Source of the DNA: Verrucomicrobiota bacterium | GTDB lineage: Bacteria; Verrucomicrobiota; Verrucomicrobiia; Opitutales; Opitutaceae | Direction of reading: 5' to 3' | DNA: 10,422 nucleotides | NCBI GenBank assembly: GCA_030832235.1 | Contig: JAURJO010000258.1 | Coordinates: 1 to 10,422, forward strand | In this document: positions 1 through 7,416 of the stretch, piece after piece | Numbering within the stretch: position 1 is the stretch's first letter | Layout of the letters: each line of letters starts with the position of its first letter | The notes under the pieces: generated by a model | Seen by the model: only the letters and a program-made list of their open reading frames with translations | The model's database searches: none | Told to the model about the DNA's origin: nothing | Translations under genes and position numbers: made by a program

Positions 1-48
1 AGACCTCGCGATGCGCGGCGCGAAGGCTGTTACCTGTTGGGAGCGCCC

Positions 49-1998
49 TCACTGACCGCGCTCGAGGCGGTAGAGGGGGGCTTCCTCGAACATACGCGTT
101 GTCGGCAAGCGGCCGAGGAACTCGAGGTCGATCCCGGGCAGCCGCTCCGCACCGCACAAGGCGGCGAATTCCTGGCTCACAAAAACCTGCCCGGCCGCGA
201 CGGTCGGCAGGATATGCTGCGCGCGCACCAGGTGCGTGCCGAGGCAGGAGAGGCGCCCCGTCACCGGATCGGTGAACGCGAAAACCGGCCCGGCGTGAAC
301 CGCCACCCGTAACGCCAAGTCCGCCGGCAAACCGAGTTCCGCCCACGGGCGTCGCGCCAGCGCGTCCCGCAGATCCAGCGCGAGGCGGGCGGCCGCGGCC
401 AGCGATCCGACGACGAACTGGAACGATCCGCCGGAAACTTCCGCCGATTCCGGCGTGACTCCCGACGAGGAAACGACTCCGCCGACCGCGCGACGCACGT
501 GCTCCACGAACGCCGGCAATTGAAACTCGGCGACCCTGCGGAAGTTCACCACCTCGGCGAGGACGAGCACCTTGATCTCCTGCGGCAGGGTGATTGCGGA
601 TGCCCGGGCGGCCGGCGCGACCGGCGCCAATTCCTGCTTCGCGACCGGACCGGAATAGGCCGGGGCAGGCAATGAAATGAGGTGCGGCTGAAAACCGCGC
701 TCGCGCCACTCCGCCACCACGCTTGCGGTGCCTCCCTGGAGCCCGACCGGCGTGCCGTCCCAGAGCGCCATCGCACGCAACTCGAGGTCGAGCGACCGCG
801 CCTGCAGCGCCGCCATTCCCGTCAGGATCCGGTTCGCGTAAACGTGCCCCACCGGGCCAGCCCCCTCACCGCTCCCGCCGCCGCCGGCGGAATTCAGGAC
901 GAGCGTGCTGTTGGCCCGCGCGAGCACGGCGTCGAAACGCTGCTCCCAGCCCTCGCCGCCGTGGCGGACGCTCTGGCGCCGGAACGCATCGACCGCGCAG
1001 GGCAGGACGAGATTCACCTTCGCGTCCCGCTCCAGCAGGCATTCGCAGAAAAGCAGGTCTCCGCCGCAGGCGGCCGAAGAGTAGCCCCAGCCGGCGTCGA
1101 TCGTCCGCAGATGATCGCGGATCGCCTCGCGCGCGACCGGCTCGAGCGACGGCGGGAATCGGGGCGTGGAACGGCCCGGCGCATCGATCATGTGACCCGA
1201 GAAAACGGCCACCGACGGAAACCGAAAACACGCGTCGAGCCATCCGGAGGATTCGCCGTTGAACCCCAGGATCTCCCTCGCCTGCTTCCGCATCGAGGCA
1301 AGGTCACGCCAGCGACCGTGAAAAAGTTCCGCGGCGCGTTGATAGCGACGCGCGGCCTCCTCCTGTTCACCCAGGTGCACCAGCGCCTCGGCCAGTGTGG
1401 CCACCAGCCAGCCGTCTGCGGAAACCACCGGAGCGGGAGCGGCTTCGGACCGGCTGAACATGCGACCGAGCAACCCACGTGCCGGCTCGGGCTCGCCCAA
1501 ACCCGCGCGACAGATCCGCACGACTTGCCCCGCGCAGTCCCGCGCCCCGGAGCGATCACCCGCGGCGGCCAAGGTGAAGGCGAGGTTGATCCCAGGATAA
1601 TACCCCTGGGCGATCCCGAAGGCTTCACGGTAGTAGCCGCAGGCCTCCCGGAGGGCCTCCTCCGCCTCACGACGAACCGGCGCGCGGCGCCACATCTCCT
1701 TATGCACGCGGCCCAGCAGGCAGAGCGTCTCCTCGTCGCGCGCGGAATCCTGCAGCACATGCGCCAGGACATTGCGCGCGGCGTCGAGCGCGCCGGTCTG
1801 GGCCAACGCCAGGGCCAGTTGCTGCTGCAGGGTCTTGCCGCCGCCGAAGCGCGCGAGGCCGTCGCGCGCGACCTCGATCGCCGTGAGCAGTTGCCCCGAA
1901 GATGCCGATTCCCGCACCAGCCTCTCAAACTCCTGCACGTCCTGGGCGAGGACATGGCTGGAGGACCCCGCGGAACTGGCGGCCGTGTCAGCACTCAT
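49..1998 (-). CDS. TPR-like / SLOG-like / degenerate class III cyclase protein (649 aa)
   Basis: Likely a cytoplasmic signalling or sensor protein; no signal peptide or membrane segment is visible. Residues 20-245 are helical and TPR-like. They include YYPGINLAF (133-141), which resembles the TRAFs-binding/DUF4071 type of TPR region. Residues 262-440 look like a Rossmann-type, SLOG-like domain: VAVFSGHMIDAPG (263-275), GYSSAACGGDLLF (305-317) and WDGTPVGLQGGTA (413-425). Residues 475-645 align with the class III adenylate/guanylate cyclase fold. The first metal-binding Asp is Glu482, the second is Gly524, and the Asn and Arg of the usual VNxAAR motif are Val591 and His595. Cyclase activity is therefore unlikely and a regulatory role is more probable. 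A Gly-rich linker lies near 371-380. The chosen start is ATG at 1998; an in-frame ATG at 2052 would add a Cys-rich, less protein-like 18 residues. No Shine-Dalgarno precedes either start. The gene is divergent from the permease gene. Domain names come from remembered family patterns, so the function is not settled. Confidence 0.8.
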   Translation of the reverse strand: MSADTAASSAGSSSHVLAQDVQEFERLVRESASSGQLLTAIEVARDGLARFGGGKTLQQQLALALAQTGALDAARNVLAHVLQDSARDEETLCLLGRVHKEMWRRAPVRREAEEALREACGYYREAFGIAQGYYPGINLAFTLAAAGDRSGARDCAGQVVRICRAGLGEPEPARGLLGRMFSRSEAAPAPVVSADGWLVATLAEALVHLGEQEEAARRYQRAAELFHGRWRDLASMRKQAREILGFNGESSGWLDACFRFPSVAVFSGHMIDAPGRSTPRFPPSLEPVAREAIRDHLRTIDAGWGYSSAACGGDLLFCECLLERDAKVNLVLPCAVDAFRRQSVRHGGEGWEQRFDAVLARANSTLVLNSAGGGGSGEGAGPVGHVYANRILTGMAALQARSLDLELRAMALWDGTPVGLQGGTASVVAEWRERGFQPHLISLPAPAYSGPVAKQELAPVAPAARASAITLPQEIKVLVLAEVVNFRRVAEFQLPAFVEHVRRAVGGVVSSSGVTPESAEVSGGSFQFVVGSLAAAARLALDLRDALARRPWAELGLPADLALRVAVHAGPVFAFTDPVTGRLSCLGTHLVRAQHILPTVAAGQVFVSQEFAALCGAERLPGIDLEFLGRLPTTRMFEEAPLYRLERGQ

Positions 1999-2104
1999 CG
2001 CGGAGACGATGCACGCACCGCCCCCCGCTTCAATCGTGCAAAGACAATTCATCACCACGGCTCTTGCTTCAGCACCAGCCAGCCGCTGAATCCCGTCGCC
2101 CGGC

Positions 2105-3517
2105 ATGGACCCCCTTCTGCTTCTTCTTGCCGGTGTGATCGTGGTGATCGGCAGCATCGTTTGGCTGCGCCTGCACGCGTTTCTCGCGCTGATGGCGGCC
2201 GCCATCGTGGTCGCCGCTCTCACGCCGCCGGAAAATATCGAGCGATCCCTGCTGGCCCAGAAAAAATCACCGACCGAGGCGTCGGCCCGCGCGGCTGAAC
2301 CTCTGGGCACCAAGCTCGCCTCAAAGTTCGGCTCCGCCTGCTCCAACCTCGGCGTCCTCATCGCGATGGCCTCGGTGGTTGGCGGCTGCCTGCTCCACAG
2401 CGGTGGAGCCGAACGCATCGTGCGTTCCGCCTTGAACACCTTCGGCGAGCGCCGCGCACCGATCGTGCTGGGGCTCAGCGGACTCATCCTTGGGGTGCCG
2501 GTTTTCTTCGACACGGTCTTTCTCCTGCTGATCCCGCTGGCGCGGGCGCTGGCGGCGCGAACCGGCCGCGACTACCTGCTTTACGTGCTCGCGATCGCGG
2601 TCGGCACCACGATGACCCACTCCCTCGTGCCTCCGACCCCCGGCCCGCTTTTCGCGGCCACGGCGCTGAAGGTCGACATCGGCGTGATGATACTCGCGGG
2701 CCTGGTCCTCAGCTCCCTCACCGCCTCCTGCGGGCTCGTGTACGCCTGGTGGGCCAACCGGCGCTGGCCCACCCCGATACGGGCGGTTTCCGGCGAGGCC
2801 GCGCACATGCTCTCGCCCGCCTCCGGCCTGCGGGATGATCAACTCCCGTCGCTCGCCCTCTCCCTGGCGCCGATCGTCCTGCCGGTCGGGCTCATTTCCG
2901 GCGAAACCTTCAGCGATCTCGGTCTTCTGCCAGACGGTCTTACCCGCACGCTCGCCGTGGTCGGCCATCCCAACATCGCCCTCACGCTCTCGGCCGCGGT
3001 TGCGCTTCTCACCCTGGCCCTGCGTCCGGGCATGGACGCCACTAAGCTGCGGCAGCACGTGCAGGAAGCGCTGGCGGACGCCGGTACGATCATCCTCATC
3101 ACCGCGGCCGGCGGCGTCTTTGGCGGCTGCCTGCAGGAGACCGGGGTCGGCGAACGCATCCGGGAATTCGCGGTCACCTACAGCATCGGTGTACTCCCCC
3201 TCGCTTTCGTGCTCACCGCGCTCGTCCGCATCGCGCAGGGATCCGCCACCGTGGCGATGGTGACGAGCGTCGGGATTGTCAGCTCCTTCGCCTCGCCCGA
3301 GACGCTCGGGTTCCACCCCGTCTACCTTGCGCTCACCATCGGCTGCGCGTCCAAGCTTGTTCCGTGGATGAACGACAGCGGCTTCTGGGTGCTTTCGCGC
3401 ACCTCGGGCCTGACCGAACGCGAAACGCTGCGCACGATGTCGGTGATGTTCGCGCTCATGGGCGTGATCGGGTTCCTGATCATCCTCGCGGCGGCGCGAC
3501 TTTTCCCGCTCGTCTGA
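2105..3517 (+). CDS. GntP-family gluconate-type permease
   Basis: Inner-membrane secondary transporter of the GntP (gluconate:H+ symporter) family, which imports gluconate or related sugar acids. The 470 residues are hydrophobic throughout. Family hallmarks are GVPVFFDTVFLLLIPLA (130-146), THSLVPPTPGP (171-181) and NDSGFW near the C-terminus. Family members are usually about 440-450 residues. The excess lies mostly in a charged insert at about residues 46-70 (AQKKSPTEASARAAEPLG), between the first membrane hairpin and the next segment. The start ATG at 2105 leads directly into a hydrophobic helix, as expected. No Shine-Dalgarno is visible upstream. It is divergent from the gene at 49-1998, and the next gene, a tRNA, converges on it, so it is probably transcribed alone. 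The exact substrate (gluconate, idonate, glycerate or another hydroxy acid) cannot be told from the sequence. Confidence 0.92.
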   Translation: MDPLLLLLAGVIVVIGSIVWLRLHAFLALMAAAIVVAALTPPENIERSLLAQKKSPTEASARAAEPLGTKLASKFGSACSNLGVLIAMASVVGGCLLHSGGAERIVRSALNTFGERRAPIVLGLSGLILGVPVFFDTVFLLLIPLARALAARTGRDYLLYVLAIAVGTTMTHSLVPPTPGPLFAATALKVDIGVMILAGLVLSSLTASCGLVYAWWANRRWPTPIRAVSGEAAHMLSPASGLRDDQLPSLALSLAPIVLPVGLISGETFSDLGLLPDGLTRTLAVVGHPNIALTLSAAVALLTLALRPGMDATKLRQHVQEALADAGTIILITAAGGVFGGCLQETGVGERIREFAVTYSIGVLPLAFVLTALVRIAQGSATVAMVTSVGIVSSFASPETLGFHPVYLALTIGCASKLVPWMNDSGFWVLSRTSGLTERETLRTMSVMFALMGVIGFLIILAAARLFPLV

Positions 3518-3759
3518 ACTCAGCCTAGGGAACGACCCGCCGCGAACCGGCGCGGCGCGAGTGCGCGCGGGCCGTCACTCACGTCGCTCGTCATCGCGCC
3601 TTCTTTGATCTGCTTCGCGGCCAGGCACCGGTCGGCGGAACCGAGTCTTCGCGGACAAGAGAGCTCGGAGCTTTTCGCTTAAAACCGCCCCCCCCGGTCC
3701 CGGGCGCGTTCCCTCCCCGACACTCTTCGACGACCGAATTTCAACGCCACTCGCGGATT
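3518..3759. other. Convergent non-coding gap between permease gene and tRNA
   Basis: This 242-nt stretch separates the 3' end of the permease gene (plus) from the 3' end of the tRNA gene (minus). It holds the short GC hairpin at 3538-3557 and a run of eight C residues near 3688-3695. Short open frames here lack a plausible start or recognisable protein character. No T-tract terminator, second tRNA or repeat unit was seen. Confidence 0.6.
3538..3557 (+). terminator. GC hairpin after permease gene, possible transcript end
   Basis: A perfect 7-bp stem CGCCGCG/CGCGGCG with a 6-nt loop lies 20 nt past the permease stop codon. No T-tract follows, so it is not a classic intrinsic terminator. It could mark or stabilise the 3' end of the transcript. 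The hairpin is seen in the sequence; the role is inferred. Confidence 0.35.
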
Positions 3760-3835
3760 TGGTGGACCAGATCGGGATCAAACCGACGACCTCATCGTTG
3801 CGAACGATGCGCTCTATCAACTGAGCTACTGGCCC
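3760..3835 (-). tRNA. tRNA-Ala (anticodon CGC), CCA encoded
   Basis: The reverse strand folds into a complete 76-nt cloverleaf. The acceptor stem is GGGCCAG/CTGGTCC, the D-stem GCTC/GAGC, the anticodon stem CATCG/CGATG with loop TTCGCAA, and the T-stem GTCGG/CCGAT. The anticodon is CGC, which reads GCG (Ala). The alanine identity pair G3-U70 is present and the discriminator is A73. The terminal CCA is encoded in the DNA (3762-3760). Unusually, the D-loop has A at position 19 and the T-loop has U at position 56, in place of the near-universal G19 and C56; the two changes together keep a Watson-Crick tertiary pair. The gene is divergent from ilvD. No convincing promoter could be read upstream of 3835 on this strand. 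Confidence 0.96.
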
Positions 3836-3962
3836 AAAAAAAGGAGCGGGAGGTTGGGGAAAACGAATGCTCCAAGTAAACACCAATTTTGACGGGCTCG
3901 GCGACCGTATCGGAACTTGCCGGTGCCGGCGGCGTCTGGTCCGCTCGCGAAACTTTCCCGCC

Positions 3963-5666
3963 ATGAGCAACGTTCCCGACCACACCCGCAGACATTCCTC
4001 CGTCGTCGTCGACGGCCCCAGCCGCGCCGGAGCGCGCTCGATGCTCCGCCCCGTCGGCTTCACCGACGAGGATTTCAAGAAGCCCGTGGTCGGCATCGCT
4101 TCGCTGTGGAGCATGGTCACGCCGTGCAACATGCATATCGACAAGCTCGCCGTGGAGGCCGAGTCCGGCGCCAACGCCGCCGGTGGCAAGGGCGTGATCT
4201 TCGGCACCATCACCGTCTCGGACGGCATCAGCATGGGCACTCAGGGCATGCGTTACTCGCTCGTTTCGCGCGAGATCATCGCGGACTCGATCGAGGCGGT
4301 GGCGGGTGGCGAGGGTTTTGACGGCCTCGTCACCATCGGCGGCTGTGACAAGAACATGCCCGGCTGCATCATGGCGATGGCACGCCTCAACCGCCCGGGC
4401 GTGTTCGTCTACGGCGGCACGATCCTGCCCGGCATCCATCCCGACTCCAAGAAGGAGTGCGACGTCGTCTCCGTTTACGAGGCCATTGGTCAGCATGCCG
4501 CGGGCAAGGTCGACGACGCCGGGCTCCGCAAGATCGAGGCCTGCTCGATTCCCGGTCCCGGCTCCTGCGGCGGCATGTACACCGCCAACACGATGGCGTC
4601 CGCGATCGAGGCGCTGGGCATGAGCCTGCCCAACAGCTCCAACCAGATCGCGATCAGCGCGGAGAAACGCGAGGACTGCCGCCGCGCCGGCGAGGCCACC
4701 CTCGCGCTGCTGAAGGCGGATCTGAAACCGCGCGACATCATGACCCGGAAGGCGTTCGAGAACGCCATCACGGTCGTCATCGCCCTCGGCGGCTCCACCA
4801 ACGCGGTGCTTCATCTCCTCGCCATCGCGCACAGCTGTGGCGTGCGGCTTTCCATCGATGACTTCACCCGCATCGGCAAGCGGGTACCGGTGCTCGGCGA
4901 CCTCAAGCCTTCCGGCAAATACGGCATGGTTCACCTCACCCGCATCGGCGGATTGCCGCCGCTGATGAAGATACTGCTCGAAGCCGGTCTGCTCCACGGA
5001 GACTGCCTCACCGTCACCGGTCGCACCGTCGCGGAAAACCTGCGGAATGTCCGCCCGTATCCCTCTGACCAGGACGTCGTGCGCCCGCTTTCCAATCCAA
5101 TCAAAGCCGACAGCCACCTGCGCGTGCTCTACGGTAACCTCGCCCCGGACGGCGCGGTGGCGAAGATCAGCGGCAAGGAGGGGCTTTCCTTCACCGGCAA
5201 AGCCCTCGTTTTCGAGAGCGAGGAGAAGGCGCTCGCCGCCATCCTGGCGGGTCGCGTCAAGGCGGGGCACGTCATCGTCATCCGCAACGAGGGTCCGGTC
5301 GGCGGCCCCGGCATGCGCGAGATGCTCAGTCCCACCAGCGCGATCATGGGCCGCGGGCTCGGCAAGGAGGTCGCCCTCATCACCGACGGACGCTTCTCGG
5401 GGGGCAGCCACGGTTTCGTCGTCGGCCACATCACGCCGGAAGCCGCCGTCGGCGGCCCCATTGGCGTCATCCGCAACGGCGACCCCATCACCATCGACGC
5501 GGTCCGCAACGAGCTCACCCTCGGCATCCCCGCCGGGGAGCTCAAGTCCCGCCTCAAGGCGTGGAAGCCTCGCGCTCCCCGCGAGACACGTGGTGTGCTG
5601 GCCAAGTACGCCCGCACGGTGACCAGTGCCTCCGAGGGCGCCGTCACCGACAAGAACCTCTTCTGA
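3963..5666 (+). CDS. ilvD: Dihydroxy-acid dehydratase
   Basis: Cytoplasmic Fe-S enzyme that dehydrates 2,3-dihydroxy-isovalerate and 2,3-dihydroxy-3-methylvalerate to the 2-keto acids leading to valine, leucine and isoleucine. It has 567 residues, within the usual 550-620. Cluster cysteines are visible at C55 (TPCNMH), C128 (GGCDKNMPGC) and C202 (GSCGGMYTANTM). Three cysteines at this spacing match the [2Fe-2S] class of the IlvD/Edd family. K130 in the CDK motif is the expected carbamylated metal ligand. The serine-rich motif GRFSGGSHGFVVGH (476-489) marks the C-terminal active-site side. The start is ATG 3963, which places SRAGARSMLR near the N-terminus as in homologues. An upstream in-frame ATG at 3867 would add 32 residues of unlikely sequence. 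No Shine-Dalgarno is seen. No other ilv or leu genes lie in the window. The family also contains sugar-acid dehydratases, but the CDKNMPGC and PGPGSCGGMYTAN motifs fit IlvD well. Confidence 0.97.
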   Translation: MSNVPDHTRRHSSVVVDGPSRAGARSMLRPVGFTDEDFKKPVVGIASLWSMVTPCNMHIDKLAVEAESGANAAGGKGVIFGTITVSDGISMGTQGMRYSLVSREIIADSIEAVAGGEGFDGLVTIGGCDKNMPGCIMAMARLNRPGVFVYGGTILPGIHPDSKKECDVVSVYEAIGQHAAGKVDDAGLRKIEACSIPGPGSCGGMYTANTMASAIEALGMSLPNSSNQIAISAEKREDCRRAGEATLALLKADLKPRDIMTRKAFENAITVVIALGGSTNAVLHLLAIAHSCGVRLSIDDFTRIGKRVPVLGDLKPSGKYGMVHLTRIGGLPPLMKILLEAGLLHGDCLTVTGRTVAENLRNVRPYPSDQDVVRPLSNPIKADSHLRVLYGNLAPDGAVAKISGKEGLSFTGKALVFESEEKALAAILAGRVKAGHVIVIRNEGPVGGPGMREMLSPTSAIMGRGLGKEVALITDGRFSGGSHGFVVGHITPEAAVGGPIGVIRNGDPITIDAVRNELTLGIPAGELKSRLKAWKPRAPRETRGVLAKYARTVTSASEGAVTDKNLF

Positions 5667-5709
5667 TCCGCACGCCGGCCAAGCGGCTGGCGCGAGACTT
5701 GCATCCTGT

Positions 5710-5734
5710 GCGGCGCCCGTAATCCGGGCGCCGC
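5710..5734 (+). terminator. Perfect 10-bp hairpin between ilvD and pgi
   Basis: GCGGCGCCCG and CGGGCGCCGC pair perfectly around the 5-nt loop TAATC. The stem begins 43 nt after the ilvD stop and ends 65 nt before the pgi start. Two flanking positions can extend it with a U-G and a G-C pair. There is no T-tract. It is a very stable structure that may end or protect the ilvD transcript, or act as a protein site. The hairpin is certain; the terminator role is inferred. Confidence 0.5.
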
Positions 5735-5799
5735 GCGTGAGCCCGTCCCATCCAATCGTCCTCTCCTTCCCGCATCTCCGTCGTTTCCCGCCACCTTCG

Positions 5800-7380
5800 A
5801 TGACCTGGCCCCTGTTTCAACAGCACTTCCACCACTACCCAGAGATCGGCGTCTCGCTCGACCTGTCGCGTCTGCCGTTCGCCGATGACTTCCTCGCCGG
5901 CATGGAGCCGCGGATGCAGGCGGCCTTCGCGGCCATGCGCGAGCTCGAGGGCGGCGCGATCGCCAATCCCGACGAAGGCCGGATGGTCGGACATTACTGG
6001 CTCCGCGCGCCGCACCTTGCGCCGACGCCCGCACTCACCGCGGAGATCACGTCCACGCTTGCCGCGCTCAAGGCGTTCACGACCCGCGTGCATGCCGGCG
6101 ACGTCGCCGGCCCGAAGGGCCGCTTCCGCGATCTGCTGGTGATCGGCATCGGCGGTTCCGCACTCGGTCCGCAGCTCGTCGCCCAGGCGCTCGGCCGGCC
6201 GCGCCGGGACAAACTTGCGGTGTGGTTCCTCGACAACACCGATCCCGACGGTTTCGACGCTGTGTTTGCCGCGCTTCGCGGCCGCCTCGCCTGCACGCTC
6301 GTGCTGGTCATCTCGAAGTCCGGCGGCACGGCCGAGACGCGCAACGGCATGCTCGAGACGATCGCCGCCTTCCGCGCCGCCGGGCTCGACCCCGCGCGGC
6401 ACTTCGTCGCCGTCACCGGGGCGGGCTCCAAGCTCGACCAGACCGCGGAACGCGAAGGCTGGCTCGCGCGCTTCGCGATGTGGGACTGGGTCGGCGGCCG
6501 CACCAGTGAACTCAGCGCCGTCGGCCTGCTGCCCGCGGCCCTGCAGGGCATCGACATTGACGCGATGCTCGATGGGGCGGCCGCGATGGACCAGGTCACC
6601 CGAACCTCCGAAACACTCCGCAACCCGGCCGCGCTAATGGCGCTCGCGTGGTACGCCGCCACGGAAGGCAGAGGGGCGCGAGACATGGTGGTGTTGCCCT
6701 ACAAGGACCGCCTGCTGCTCTTTTCGCGCTATCTCCAACAGCTCGTGATGGAGTCGCTGGGCAAGGAATTCGACCGCGAGGGCCGCGTCGTGAACCAAGG
6801 CATCGCCGTCTACGGCAACAAGGGTTCCACCGACCAGCATGCCTACGTGCAGCAGCTGCGCGAAGGGGTGAACAATTTCTTCGTCACGTTCATCGAGGTG
6901 CTGAAGGACCGCGACGCCAAGGCCTCGCTCGAGGTCGAGCCTGGCGTCACCTCCGGGGATTACCTGCAGGGCTTTCTGCTGGGGACACGCGACGCGCTCA
7001 GCGAGAAGGGCCGGCACTCCATCACGCTCACGTTGCCGGACGTTTCGCCGCGCTCGCTCGGAATGCTGATCGCCCTCTACGAGCGCGTCACCGGGTTCTA
7101 CGCCTCCCTGATTGGGATCAACGCCTACCACCAACCGGGCGTCGAGGCGGGCAAGAAGGCAGCCGGAGCCGTCATCGCCCTGAAGTTGAAACTCATTGAC
7201 GCGCTGCGCGCCGCCGGGAACGAACCGCTGACCGCCGCGGAACTTGCCGCGCGCGCCGGCGCGCCGGATCGCACCGAGATCGCCTTCAAGATCCTCGAGC
7301 GCCTCGCGGCAAACCGCGGCTCCGGCGTGCGCAAGCGTGCGCGCGGCCGCGTCGTCGACTCCACCTTTCGTCTGGCGTAA
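5800..7380 (+). CDS. pgi: Glucose-6-phosphate isomerase
   Basis: Interconverts glucose-6-phosphate and fructose-6-phosphate in glycolysis and gluconeogenesis; cytoplasmic. The 526 residues carry two SIS-type sugar-isomerase folds. Visible motifs are GIGGSALGPQL (116-126), phosphate-binding SKSGGTAETRNG (172-183), DWVGGRTSELSAVG (229-242), catalytic E319 in MESLGKEFD, H347 in GSTDQHAYVQQL and K452/K453 in EAGKKAAG. The T in VGGRTS replaces the usual F/Y; I recall the same form in cyanobacterial-type Pgi. Residues from about 463 to the end (LTAAELAARAG, then FKILERLAANRG) form a winged-helix-like tail not found in the shorter roughly 450-residue Bacillus-type enzymes. Start ATG 5800 is chosen because upstream in-frame sequence from 5626 overlaps ilvD and reads as intergenic DNA. 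No Shine-Dalgarno is seen. It is probably the first gene of the run to 10054. Confidence 0.96.
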   Translation: MTWPLFQQHFHHYPEIGVSLDLSRLPFADDFLAGMEPRMQAAFAAMRELEGGAIANPDEGRMVGHYWLRAPHLAPTPALTAEITSTLAALKAFTTRVHAGDVAGPKGRFRDLLVIGIGGSALGPQLVAQALGRPRRDKLAVWFLDNTDPDGFDAVFAALRGRLACTLVLVISKSGGTAETRNGMLETIAAFRAAGLDPARHFVAVTGAGSKLDQTAEREGWLARFAMWDWVGGRTSELSAVGLLPAALQGIDIDAMLDGAAAMDQVTRTSETLRNPAALMALAWYAATEGRGARDMVVLPYKDRLLLFSRYLQQLVMESLGKEFDREGRVVNQGIAVYGNKGSTDQHAYVQQLREGVNNFFVTFIEVLKDRDAKASLEVEPGVTSGDYLQGFLLGTRDALSEKGRHSITLTLPDVSPRSLGMLIALYERVTGFYASLIGINAYHQPGVEAGKKAAGAVIALKLKLIDALRAAGNEPLTAAELAARAGAPDRTEIAFKILERLAANRGSGVRKRARGRVVDSTFRLA

Positions 7381-7399
7381 CACCCGGGGCGCGCGAAGC

Positions 7400-7415
7400 G
7401 TCCGATCCCACGGAC
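7400..7415 (+). other. Short hairpin abutting the start of the 7417 gene
   Basis: GTCCG and CGGAC form a 5-bp stem with loop ATCCCA, ending 1 nt before the ATG at 7417. It occupies the position where a ribosome binding site would be expected. A 5-bp stem is common by chance in DNA of this GC content, so any effect on translation is speculative. Confidence 0.3.
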
Positions 7416-7416
7416 C

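Noticed and set aside
1999..2104. Promoters in the divergent gap between the TPR/cyclase-like gene and the permease
   Set aside because: An AT-richer patch lies around 2029-2055, but no -35/-10 pair of acceptable match and spacing could be read on either strand.
682..2298. 538-residue open frame on the plus strand opposite the TPR/cyclase-like gene
   Set aside because: It is rich in Arg, Pro, His and Gly with no recognisable motif, and lies antisense to a gene with clear domain motifs. Long shadow frames are expected at this GC content.
3889..3917. TTGACG at 3889-3894 as a -35 box for ilvD
   Set aside because: At 17 nt spacing the -10 position reads GGAACT, which is not convincing, and the TAT-containing alternative is only 13 nt away. 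Not enough to call a promoter.
3867..3962. Upstream in-frame ATG extending IlvD by 32 residues
   Set aside because: The added residues (Cys/Arg-rich, ending RSRNFPA) do not resemble IlvD N-termini. ATG 3963 gives the normal length.
3792..5429. 545-residue open frame on the minus strand opposite ilvD, running into the tRNA
   Set aside because: Its composition (Asp, Arg, His, Gly, Ala rich) is that of an antisense shadow, it has no family motif, and ilvD on the other strand is certain.
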